Of a stretch of DNA of 13,779 nt, positions 6,221-13,133 are shown piece by piece. Position 1 is the first letter of the stretch; the number at the start of each line of letters is the position of its first letter. The stretch is from CAYFZR01 sp046760505 [NCBI: Candidatus Hydrothermarchaeota archaeon]. Lineage in GTDB: Archaea > CAYFZR01. The notes below the pieces were generated by a model. It saw nothing but the letters and a program-made list of their open reading frames with translations, did no database searches and was not told the DNA's origin. The stretch lies in assembly GCA_046760505.1 (NCBI GenBank), contig JBHIEG010000037.1, positions 1 to 13,779 on the forward strand, given 5' to 3'. Position numbers and translations under genes: made by a program.

Positions 6221-6770
6221 AACGATTAAAGAATTTTATTCTCTAAACAAAGAAAAGATATTTGACGTTATCCTCTATGGCTCCTCAGTTAGAGGCAAGG
6301 GGATACCAAGAGATATTGATATTCTGATAATTTTTAAAAAAGAACTAAGGCAAGACGAATATTATGATCTTCCTTATGAATTGAGAAAAAAACTTGAAAA
6401 ATTAGATCTAAACGTAGATGTAAAAGGAAAAACACTAGAAGAGATTTTTGATCCAAACTTTTTGGCCAGAAGCAGTATATTTTTAGAAGGCTACTCTTTA
6501 TTAAAAAGAGAATTTCTTGTCGAAGAACTTGGATTTAGAGGATATACAATGTTCAACTATTCTTTGGAGAATCTTCCTCAGAGTAAAAAAATTGGATTTA
6601 GATATGCCTTAAAAGGAAGAAATGGTAATGGGGTACTCCAGACGTTAAATGGAAAGCATATAGGAAGCGGCACCATATTGATTCCCGTTGAAAATACTGA
6701 AGAATTTAAAAGTTTCTTGGAAAGATGGAATGTCAATTTTAAAGAATCAAGAATACTCCAAGAGGTCTGA
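6177..6770 (+). CDS. MNT-type nucleotidyltransferase with extra C-terminal domain
   Basis: This 197-aa protein has the minimal nucleotidyltransferase motif LYGSSVRGKGIPRDIDILI: G35-S36, then D46 and D48, with a likely third aspartate D81 (LNVDVKG). Such enzymes act as antitoxins of HEPN RNases, in the HepT/MntA case by AMPylating a tyrosine. Residues 1-100 are the catalytic fold. Residues about 110-197 form a second domain (GYTMFNYSLENLP, RYALKGRNGNG, GTILIPVENTEEFKSFLERW) that ordinary MNT proteins lack and whose role I do not know. ATG 6177 overlaps the HEPN gene by 44 bp. An in-frame TTG at 6201 would give a shorter N-terminus. The stop TGA is followed at once by TAG, and a terminator lies 35 bp on. 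All key residues are present and the frame is intact. Confidence 0.78.
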   Translation: MPKTSLKKLEEKTGRTIKEFYSLNKEKIFDVILYGSSVRGKGIPRDIDILIIFKKELRQDEYYDLPYELRKKLEKLDLNVDVKGKTLEEIFDPNFLARSSIFLEGYSLLKREFLVEELGFRGYTMFNYSLENLPQSKKIGFRYALKGRNGNGVLQTLNGKHIGSGTILIPVENTEEFKSFLERWNVNFKESRILQEV

Positions 6771-6804
6771 TAGATTTGGGAAAGAAAAATCGATACAAAA
6801 GAGG

Positions 6805-6841
6805 AGGAGTAAACTACTGAATCTTTATTTCTCCTTTTTTT
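6805..6841 (+). terminator. Terminator of the HEPN-MNT operon
   Basis: AGGAG (6805-6809) pairs with CTCCT (6831-6835), which runs into a stretch of Ts ending at 6841, 35 bp after the MNT stop. Confidence 0.5.
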
Positions 6842-6891
6842 GGCACTGAAAAGCAGCGTGGCTCGTTGCAGCTACTAATTTTTATCTTACA

Positions 6892-6915
6892 GGCTGTCTC
6901 AAAAGTCATGTTCGT
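6892..6915 (+). mobile_element. Possible terminal inverted repeat of an insertion sequence
   Basis: GGCTGTCTCAAAAGTC followed by ATGTTCGT looks like the terminal repeats of several DDE-transposase insertion sequences (IS1182-like ends often read GGCTGTCTCAAAAG). No matching inverted copy and no transposase with recognisable motifs was found in the window, so it would be a solitary end. The surrounding gene-free stretch 6842-7169 holds only short frames, including a 51-codon one at 7015-7170 (MIERRMSVIKETETANILNI) that I cannot assign. Confidence 0.3.
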
Positions 6916-7169
6916 AAAAAAACAAGTCGAATGCGGGCTTTAAATGGGAAAAAGATCGATTTTTTCGAAAATATTGAGTTTTAAGATAACCTGAATAAAT
7001 TTCTTATAGTTGTTATGATCGAAAGAAGAATGAGTGTTATAAAGGAAACAGAAACGGCAAATATCCTGAATATAATTATTTTTAATTTAGAGGTACTAGA
7101 CATGATAAATATTAATGATTTCAATTTTATGTATATTTTTTGGAAATTAATTAACGATTGCAGTTTGTA

Positions 7170-7376
7170 GTGAACATATCTAAGGCTATTGTATCGGTAT
7201 TAGATATAAAGAAGGGTTCTAAGTTGAGGTGAAAGCTCATACATGGCGATTTTTCTGATCAAGAGGCTGCCAATACTATTAATTTAGCACATTTTGCTAA
7301 GATAAATTGTTGCATTCCAAAGGTAAACAACAATTTTAGGTATGCAACACATTTTTATAGATTGTTGCCACCATAG
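7170..7376 (+). pseudogene. Degenerate coding frame, possibly the integrase N-terminal region
   Basis: From GTG 7170 a frame runs to TAG 7374-7376 with one internal TGA at 7230-7232. After that TGA it reads KLIHGDFSDQEAANTINLAH, then FAKINCCIPKVNNNFRYATH and FYRLLPP. The integrase frame immediately after (IDNIGRDTWRQNKNE) has no ATG, GTG or TTG start. Adding one base near 7373 fuses the two into a continuous peptide (LLPP-IDNIGRD). So this may be the broken 5' part of the integrase gene or an older, unrelated remnant. No homology is recognised for this segment itself. Confidence 0.25.
7306..7372. repeat. Four TTGTTG-type motifs in alternating orientation
   Basis: ATTGTTGCATTCC (7306-7318, +), ATTGTTGTTTACC (7322-7334, -), TGTTGCATACC (7339-7349, -) and ATTGTTGCCACC (7361-7372, +) share the core TTGTTGc...CC. 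The first and third form an 11-bp inverted repeat with one mismatch. Such clusters just before an integrase can be arm-type binding or operator sites. They also overlap a degenerate reading frame, so the pattern could be partly accidental. Confidence 0.4.
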
Positions 7377-8595
7377 ATAACATTGGACGTGATACTTGGC
7401 GGCAAAATAAAAATGAGACAACGGAAAATAAAAAGCTTTCTCGTGCTGAGAAAGTATTAAAAAACTGTGCTATTCGCCCCGAAAATAGAGAAATTTTAGA
7501 AAGATACGATAAAGAGAATAGAACGTTAGGTAAAAAAGAAGGCACAAGGTATAATCTTTTATTTCCTTTAAGAGACCTAAGCATTTATACCAATAAACAA
7601 TTTTCAGAGATCGAAAAAGAAGATATCATAGACTTCTTCGATTATCTTATTGATGAAAAAGAGGTAACAGAGTCTTCGATGAACCTTTTTAAGATATCTA
7701 TAAAGGCATTTTACAAATGGTTCGAGTGAGATGGTGATTTTTATCCTAAAAAAGTGACTTGGATAAAGAAGAAGTCATTTAACAACCAGATACCAGAGTT
7801 TTTAAATGAAGAAGAATTGCCTGTCTTTTTTAGCGGAGCAGAAAATCTAAGAGAGCGTGTGATAGTGCATTTATTATACGACAGTGGCGCCAGATTGGGA
7901 GAGTTTAGGGAGATTAAAATCAAAGATATCTTACCAGACAACCAGTTAAAATTAAGAGGCAAGACTGGTGAAAGAATTGTACTTTGGAGACTTCAATAAA
8001 AGATCTTAAAGATTATCTAAGCGTGCACCCATACAAGGAAGATCCAGAAGTCTATCTATTTTTTACAAGAGATCCGCTCAGTCCGGTATCTGAGACACAT
8101 CTAAGAGAGCTAATCTACGATATAGCGAAGAAAAGCGGAATAAGAAAGCACGTATATCCCCACTTATTAAGGCATAGTAGAGCCACTCATCTAGCACAGG
8201 GAGGTATGAATGAACCCAACTTAAGAAATTTCTTCGGATGGTCTCCTAATTCTAAAATGCCTTCTTTGTATGTGCATTTGGCGAATAAAGATCTGTTAGA
8301 AGCGGTTAAAAGAGCGAGAGAAGTTAAGCCTACTCCTATCGTACCCGTGGCGAAAGCAAGTGAGATAGAAGATCTCAAAGAAGAACTCTCTGATTTGAAA
8401 GATGTATTGAAGGCTCAAAGTGCAATTTTAGCGGAATTTATGAAGGGTAAAGATATTGAAGAGATCAAAAAAGCTATAGATTCAGCAGGAGAAAAGCTAG
8501 AATTGCTCAGAAAGGTTAAAGAAAAGAAAAAGGTTAGGGAATTTCAAAAGGGTAGTCTGTGGAAACTTACTAGTACCAATCGTTCTATCAACTAG
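7361..8595 (+). pseudogene. Tyrosine recombinase/integrase, disrupted
   Basis: About 410 codons encode an archaeal XerA-like tyrosine recombinase. The N-terminal core-binding domain (KLSRAEKVLKNCAIRPENRE to KAFYKWFE) is followed by a catalytic domain with all key residues: R in YDSGARLGE, K in RGKTGE, HLLRHSR (HxxR), W in FFGWSP and Y in SLYVHL. A coiled-coil tail follows (EIEDLKEELSDLKDVLKAQS, then IEEIKKAIDSAGEKLELL). Two lesions break it: an in-frame TGA at 7727-7729 (KWFE-stop-DGDFYP) and a missing base near 7972-7990, where ERIV must join LETSIKDLKDYL. No ATG, GTG or TTG lies upstream in frame after the stop at 7358, so the start is lost or frameshifted. The gene probably integrated the neighbouring island and is now inactive, unless the lesions are sequencing errors. 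Confidence 0.82.
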
Positions 8596-8638
8596 TACGA
8601 TTCGAACTAGTATCATTAGTACTATTAGTACTACTAGT
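8569..8638. repeat. Cluster of ACTAGT/TAGTAC repeats at the integrase 3' end
   Basis: ACTAGTAC or close variants occur at 8569, 8591 and 8606, with ATTAGTAC at 8616 and 8624 and ACTAGT at 8633. AATCGT (8578-8583) and ACGATT (8597-8602) are inverted. The cluster spans the integrase stop codon (8593-8595) and might be integrase-binding DNA or an attachment site. Confidence 0.5.
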
Positions 8639-9003
8639 CTTTCAAGTACTGTAGTTAATGTTGTGTTGTTAATAGGTAATGAGTACAGTAATTACGTTAT
8701 AGAAATTTGAAAAATCAATTTCGTGTTTTCAAATCGCATTTAAAAGAAAATTTAACTAATCTCATTTGCATTTTCAAAGGAAAATTGTTTTGTTTTTTAA
8801 AATATCTGTATATAGCTCTTCAAATTCTATACAGAGAGATTTTAACCTATGATTATGAATGCAAAACATTAATTGAAATATATAATTTCAGCAAAGATTT
8901 TTAACTAAATGAATAGAGCAAAAACCTTTAAACTTTTTTATATTTTTTAAATTATAGACTAAAATTTGAGTTTTCTTTAAAATGATTCTGAAAGGGATTT
9001 AAT
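8639..9003. other. Gene-free AT-rich stretch
   Basis: A frame at 8707-8904 starts at TTG without a ribosome site and reads as low-complexity Phe/Leu/Lys sequence, so I do not call it. A minor inverted repeat TACTGTA/TACAGTA lies at 8647-8653 and 8684-8690. Nothing else is seen. Confidence 0.35.
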
Positions 9004-9006
9004 TGC

Positions 9007-9146
9007 CTCCTAGATTCAGGATTAATAGTGGTAGAGCAGGACACAAGCAGGATCCCTACAAAACATATGTTGCTTTAACTGATAAAGGAAAGGAAGTCGC
9101 AGAAAGAATAAAATCATGTGTAGAAGATGTAAGCGAAAGCGTATGA
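9007..9146 (+). pseudogene. Fragment of a second winged-helix gene, paralogous to 5229-5537
   Basis: The first part reads LLDSGLIVVEQDTSR, matching LLDLGLIQVYEDRR of the intact gene. After losing one base near 9045-9053 it continues PYKTYVALTDKGKEVAERIK and then SCVEDVSESV before TGA 9144-9146, against PYKTYVTLTEKGKEVASKIK and SCVEDVSEIL in the intact protein. The DNA is also clearly alike, with AAAATCATGTGTRGAAGATG shared. Only about the last 47 residues remain, and no start or helix-turn-helix N-terminus is recognisable upstream. It is a remnant of a duplicated gene on the far side of the integrase. Confidence 0.8.
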
Positions 9147-9213
9147 TTTAAATAACTCACTATGTATCAGCTTCATTCTAGCTTTAAATCATAATTGATC
9201 TTCACAAGAAAGG

Positions 9214-9423
9214 TCATTCGAGTCTTTTAACCGCCAATTTTATATCTCTTGCCCTTACTGTCTTTCTACCAGCGTGTTTAGCTAATTTAGTAGCTTCTGA
9301 TGCTATTTTGATGCCGTATTCTTCCATATGTTCTGCCAAAGCCTCTTTTGCATCTTCGCTTACTCGATCTGCACCTGCCTTCCTCACAATTCTATCTACT
9401 TGTGCTAAAGGTAATTCAACCAT
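9214..9423 (-). CDS. Archaeal histone (HMf-like)
   Basis: This 69-aa protein is a complete single histone fold of normal archaeal length without tails. It begins [20 protein letters not shown], has the central long helix [20 protein letters not shown] and ends in [20 protein letters not shown]. The RKTV loop and RARDIKLA are family hallmarks for DNA contact and dimerisation. It forms dimers and larger polymers that wrap and compact chromosomal DNA and affect transcription. ATG 9423 is fixed by GGAGGT ending 8 bases upstream. The gene is divergent from TFB across a 380-bp gap. The frame and all motif positions are intact. Confidence 0.96.
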   Translation of the reverse strand: MVELPLAQVDRIVRKAGADRVSEDAKEALAEHMEEYGIKIASEATKLAKHAGRKTVRARDIKLAVKRLE

Positions 9424-9431
9424 ATGTTCCT

Positions 9432-9506
9432 ACCTCCAACTAGTCTATCTAAATCTAACGTGCTTAAAAAACCGGTACTTTTTTCTCAATCTTTAAGTAT
9501 TTAAAT
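9432..9506 (-). promoter_or_regulatory. Histone promoter and ribosome binding site
   Basis: On the minus strand, GGAGGT (+ strand ACCTCC, 9432-9437) precedes the ATG by 8 bases. A TTTAAATACTTAAAG TATA-like box (+ strand 9492-9506) lies about 75 bp upstream, implying a leader of about 50 bases, in contrast to the leaderless accessory genes. Confidence 0.5.
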
Positions 9507-9670
9507 TTTATGGAAAAATTAACTTTGGAAAATAGGTTTAGGTGAAAAATGGCTCGTAATAGTTATTGATTGTATCTTACCATAACTTTTTTACGAATAA
9601 CATGATATTTTTCATCTCTGGATCTTATATAAAATTTGAATTATTTCCGCAACGCAAGTGAAATATAAAA

Positions 9671-9797
9671 TTTATATAGTAGTATAGACGAGTCTTATTG
9701 ACCGAAAGGACTAATGTAACAATTGCTTTTTGGGATACCTGATTAGCTTTTGTGTGTTTTTAAAGAAGTACAAACATTTATAATAAGTTTGGAGGAG
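9671..9797 (+). promoter_or_regulatory. TFB promoter and ribosome binding site
   Basis: TTTATATA (9671-9678) is a good TATA box and would give a transcript with a leader of about 100 bases. GGAGGAG (9791-9797) ends 6 bases before ATG 9804 and fixes the start. A nearer TATA-like TTTATAAT (9778-9785) is less likely because the ribosome site would then not be transcribed. Confidence 0.5.
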
Positions 9798-9803
9798 TGG
9801 AAG

Positions 9804-10706
9804 ATGGAAGTTTGCCCTGAATGTGGGGGTCATAAGGTAATTAAAGATGAGAAAAGAGGCGAATTAGTCTGCAAATCCTGCGGACTTGTTTTAGAACAAG
9901 ATATAATAGATAGAGGCCCAGAATGGAGAGCTCATGATTATCGACAGTGGGTAACCAAGAGTAGAGTTGGTGCCCCTATGACCTACGTTATGTATGATAA
10001 GGGTCTATCCACCACCATAACCCCCAGTACAAAGGATGCTAAAGGTAGGCAACTCGCTCCTGATCAAAGAGCCAAACTCTATAGGTTAAGAAAATTGCAA
10101 AGAAGAGTGAGATTGTCAGATTCTGCCGAAAGAAACCTTGCCTCCGCTTTGTCTGAATTAGAATCGATATCTTCACGGTTAAACTTACCAAGGCATGTCA
10201 AAGAGACGGCCGCCCTTACCTATAGAAATGCTGTAAAAAGTGATTTGGTCAAGGGCAAGTCCATCGAGAGCGTTGTTGTAGCTGCCATATGCGCGGCATG
10301 TAGACAGCACAAAGTGCCTAGGAGTATGAGCGAGATTGCTGATTCCGCTAGAATAGAAAAAAAGAGATTAGGCAAGATCTACAGGTTATTAGGTAGGAAA
10401 TTAGGATTAAAACTCAAGCCAACAAGCCCTACTGAATATGTAGCTAGATTTTCAAGCGAACTGGGTTTGTCAGGAGAAGTGCAGTCAAAAGCCATTGATA
10501 TCATCAAACTCGCTATAGATAAAGAAATAATCACAGGAAAAGATCCGACAGGGGTCGCAGCAGCTGCAATATATATTGCTGGTTTGCTACAAGGAGAAAG
10601 AAGAGCTCAAAAAGAGGTTGCTGAAGTAGCTGGTACATCAGAGGTCACCGTAAGGAATAGATATAAAGAACTTGTGGAGGAGCTAGATTTAGAAGTGGCG
10701 GTCTAA
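9804..10706 (+). CDS. tfb: Transcription initiation factor TFB (TFIIB)
   Basis: This 300-aa protein is a full-length archaeal TFB. It bridges TBP at the TATA box to RNA polymerase and reads the BRE. Residues 4-26 are the zinc ribbon (C4, C7, C23, C26: CPECGG and CKSCG). The B-reader region follows (DRGPEWRAHD, RVGAPMTYVMYDKGLSTTI), then two cyclin-like repeats at about 105-190 and 200-295. The second ends in a helix-turn-helix (QKEVAEVAGTSEVTVRNRYK) that contacts the BRE. ATG 9804 was chosen over the upstream TTG of the open frame because GGAGGAG lies 6 bases before it and the zinc ribbon starts at once. It is divergent from the histone gene. No lesion is seen. Confidence 0.97.
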   Translation: MEVCPECGGHKVIKDEKRGELVCKSCGLVLEQDIIDRGPEWRAHDYRQWVTKSRVGAPMTYVMYDKGLSTTITPSTKDAKGRQLAPDQRAKLYRLRKLQRRVRLSDSAERNLASALSELESISSRLNLPRHVKETAALTYRNAVKSDLVKGKSIESVVVAAICAACRQHKVPRSMSEIADSARIEKKRLGKIYRLLGRKLGLKLKPTSPTEYVARFSSELGLSGEVQSKAIDIIKLAIDKEIITGKDPTGVAAAAIYIAGLLQGERRAQKEVAEVAGTSEVTVRNRYKELVEELDLEVAV

Positions 10707-11007
10707 ATATGTCTAAATTATCTAGATAATCCTAAGCAATCAATCTCAGTTAAAGACAGAAATTAAAGCGATTTAGGAAGAAAATAGCGTCTCCGTTTTC
10801 TATGATAAATAGGTCATGGATTTTGAGTTTCTTCTGATATATTTCCTACTCAGCTCTGATTTTGGCTGAGCAAAAAATAAGAGGTATTTTCCTCCTGCGT
10901 CAATGACTTTAGTGCCGATATTGCAAGTGGACCTCAAAATACCGATGCGTGATACAAGCAGTAAAAGATAGACTAAGGAAAGCAACGTCAAAAGTGTTGA
11001 AAGCAAC
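10707..11007. other. Convergent intergenic region between TFB and treT
   Basis: It holds a 14-bp palindrome ATTATCTAGATAAT (10717-10730), just after the TFB stop, and a stem-loop CTCAGC/GCTGAG (10849-10854 with 10865-10870). Either could serve as a transcription end for the converging genes, although no T-run follows. A minus-strand 80-codon frame crossing into treT (11042 to 10800) has a Leu-rich stretch but no ribosome site and is not called. Confidence 0.35.
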
Positions 11008-12225
11008 CTACAATTGAATAAAGTCCTCTCTCGGATGTTCAAGGACGTGCATGATAAAAAGGTAATCTCTAATGTGTCTTGTAATTAGGAAATTTCTTTT
11101 CACATGTTCCTTGCCATTTTCTCCAAGTTTCTCAGCCAACTCCGAATTCCTTAAGAGCATGAGAGTTCTGTTTACGGCACCCTCGATAGTACGTACCAGA
11201 TACCCAGTTATCCCGTTTTTCACTTGCAATGGTATGCCTCCAACAGCTCCGCCGATAACAGGCTTTCCCTTCCACATGGACTCAGATACAGTCAAGCCGA
11301 AGCCCTCCCGTAATGATTTCTGTAGAATCACTGAGGATGCCCTCTGTAAAGCATTAACCTCTAAATCGCTAATGGAGACTAGGAGATGGATGTCAGGATC
11401 TCCTTCTACTCTATTCTGTACCTCTTTGTAGACAACCGCTCCTTCTGGGTCATCTGTGGCTGTTCCACCAGCCAATACAAGCTGACAATCCCTGCTCTTC
11501 TTGATCCTTTTATAAACCTCCACCACTCCTATTGGATCTTTAAACCTGTCAAATCTCCCCACTTGAGTTATTATAGGCTTTTCATGGCTAATCTCGTATT
11601 TATCAAGAAATCTATTCACTTCTTCTGCTGAAAGATCTCTGTTCTTATCATCGAGGGGATCTATGGAAGGTGGAATCGTAAATTGTTTTAGAGTCAAATC
11701 AGGTCTCCCAAAGGCAGGAATGGAAAAGATAGTTACGTCGTATCTGTTTATATATCTCCTCATAAAATTCCAAGCCTCTTCCTGAGGACTGGACAAGTCG
11801 ATGTGGCATCTCCACACCCATTTATGGGAGTTGTCTTTCATGCTAATCAAGGCTGCGGGCTGTGGATCATGGATGAATATAACATCCCTGTCAAAATTGA
11901 TTTCTCTGGCATTCATCTCGTTTGTCTCTAAATAGGTGTTAAGCATGTCCGCTGTGAGTTCTAAGGGATTTCCTTGGAGGCCGTTATGAAAACTCTTTGT
12001 AACCCTGAAAAACTCTTGACCTCCCTTTATAACATCCCACCTCGTATCAATGTCCAATTCATTCATGAGAGGTACTAACCGATGCAGTATCTCAGCAACT
12101 CCTCCCCCGATAGCAGTTGAATTCACGTGCAGCATCGACTTATGGGACAGTCTATCAGCTAACATAAGGAGTTCCTCAATAGCATTTCTTCCCACTATCT
12201 CCACATAGTCCCATAACTTCGTCAT
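11008..12225 (-). CDS. treT: Trehalose synthase/trehalose glycosyltransferring synthase TreT (GT4)
   Basis: This 405-aa GT4 glycosyltransferase matches TreT, which makes trehalose from NDP-glucose and glucose in one reversible step; trehalose is a compatible solute. It has two Rossmann domains. Motifs are STAIGGGVAEIL (residues 36-47), the nucleotide-sugar glycine loop; FIHDPQPAAL (117-126); QVGRFDRFKDP (221-231), with the conserved Arg and Lys; and EGFGLTVSE (307-315), the E-x7-E signature. Length is close to the roughly 410 aa of characterised TreT proteins. ATG 12225 overlaps the stop of the upstream DUF5752 gene by 4 bp, so the two are cotranslated. The stop is TAG. The exact sugar donor cannot be read from sequence. 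The frame is intact. Confidence 0.9.
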   Translation of the reverse strand: MTKLWDYVEIVGRNAIEELLMLADRLSHKSMLHVNSTAIGGGVAEILHRLVPLMNELDIDTRWDVIKGGQEFFRVTKSFHNGLQGNPLELTADMLNTYLETNEMNAREINFDRDVIFIHDPQPAALISMKDNSHKWVWRCHIDLSSPQEEAWNFMRRYINRYDVTIFSIPAFGRPDLTLKQFTIPPSIDPLDDKNRDLSAEEVNRFLDKYEISHEKPIITQVGRFDRFKDPIGVVEVYKRIKKSRDCQLVLAGGTATDDPEGAVVYKEVQNRVEGDPDIHLLVSISDLEVNALQRASSVILQKSLREGFGLTVSESMWKGKPVIGGAVGGIPLQVKNGITGYLVRTIEGAVNRTLMLLRNSELAEKLGENGKEHVKRNFLITRHIRDYLFIMHVLEHPREDFIQL

Positions 12226-12887
12226 TTATCTCCTCTCAGTTCTTCTTCAGTTAGTCTGATGAGTTCTTCTTTAAGATCTTCCAGCGTGTATCCTAAGGGG
12301 TCAAGAGAAGCTATTTTTTCAGCTAATTTCTCGTGGCCGAGGCTCTCCGATATCCATCTGGAGAAATCGTCGTTATATATTCCCTCCACCATCCCTAAGC
12401 GAAGCCAAGATTCGAAAAAATGGTAGAATATTACTTCTATATCAACTGCCCTCAGGCATTCTAAGAATTCCTCCAAGTTGCTTGCAGAATACTTTGTAGG
12501 GTAAACCACGCAGATTGATTTGGCAAAATGGAATTCATGGAATCCGTCGGTAGGGACTCTCGTTGGAGATTTTTGGTTTTCTAAATGTACTGTAATAAGT
12601 TCAACCAACCTTTTCCTAATTTCCTCAACATTTAGGTATTCGCGGATCTGAATGTTTGCAAATTTCTCTGCAAGGGCGTATTCATGGAGTATGTTTTCCA
12701 GCCAGTAGGCGAAGTCGTTGTAATATTCAGGTATTACAAAGTGATACCTCAGGAGGGAGTGATACATGTGATAAAAAATAGATTTTTCATCTATGGTTTT
12801 GATTTCTTCCATTAATTCCTCAAGATCCCTAGCTTTCCTTCCTGTCAATTCTACGAGGTATATTCCTTTATGGAAGACGAATACCAT
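12222..12887 (-). CDS. DUF5752-family protein with internal duplication
   Basis: This 221-aa soluble protein is built of two homologous halves, about residues 23-99 and 137-217. Each has the pattern IFYH followed by a helical stretch with YNDF or YNDDF, then AEKFANI or AEKIASL, and a closing charged helix (IRKRLVELI, LKEELIRLTEEEL). I associate this two-copy IFYHxxxS architecture with the uncharacterised DUF5752 family of archaea, often seen beside trehalose or sugar-nucleotide genes. Here it overlaps treT by 4 bp and lies upstream of it, so it may regulate or assist TreT; the biochemical role is not known. ATG 12887 lies about 26 bp after a TATA box, so the operon message is probably leaderless. 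Confidence 0.75.
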   Translation of the reverse strand: MVFVFHKGIYLVELTGRKARDLEELMEEIKTIDEKSIFYHMYHSLLRYHFVIPEYYNDFAYWLENILHEYALAEKFANIQIREYLNVEEIRKRLVELITVHLENQKSPTRVPTDGFHEFHFAKSICVVYPTKYSASNLEEFLECLRAVDIEVIFYHFFESWLRLGMVEGIYNDDFSRWISESLGHEKLAEKIASLDPLGYTLEDLKEELIRLTEEELRGDK

Positions 12888-12904
12888 GTCAGCATTCAGA
12901 ACTA

Positions 12905-12917
12905 ATTATAATATATA
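12905..12917 (-). promoter_or_regulatory. TATA box of the DUF5752-treT operon
   Basis: An AT-rich TATAATATATAT segment (+ strand) is centred about 25 bp upstream of the ATG at 12887, consistent with a leaderless transcript. The rest of 12918-13133 is gene-free and AT-rich. Confidence 0.5.
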
Positions 12918-13133
12918 TTTCTTACGCTTTTTCTCATTTGAGAAACAATTTTGAATGAATTTCAGATTACACTTACAATCTATTTCTAACATCTAGCCAG
13001 TCTTTATTAAACAATCTCTTGCTCTAGTGAAATTTTATTCTCAAAGTTTTCTCCATAATCTATCAGTTAGGTTTAAAATTTTTCTATTTTTAATAGACTA
13101 ATCAAATCAAAATTAACAAATTATTGACTTGAT

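Noticed and set aside
8707-8904. 65-codon frame after the integrase
   Set aside because: TTG start, no ribosome site, AT-driven composition and no family.
3649-9560. Shared AAAATGGCTCGTAA at about 3646 and 9546
   Set aside because: Only 14 bases match with no extension; one copy is inside the nucleotidyltransferase gene, so it is probably coincidence.
10800-11042. 80-codon minus-strand frame with a Leu-rich stretch
   Set aside because: It overlaps the treT 3' end in another frame, has no ribosome site or promoter, and its composition is uneven.
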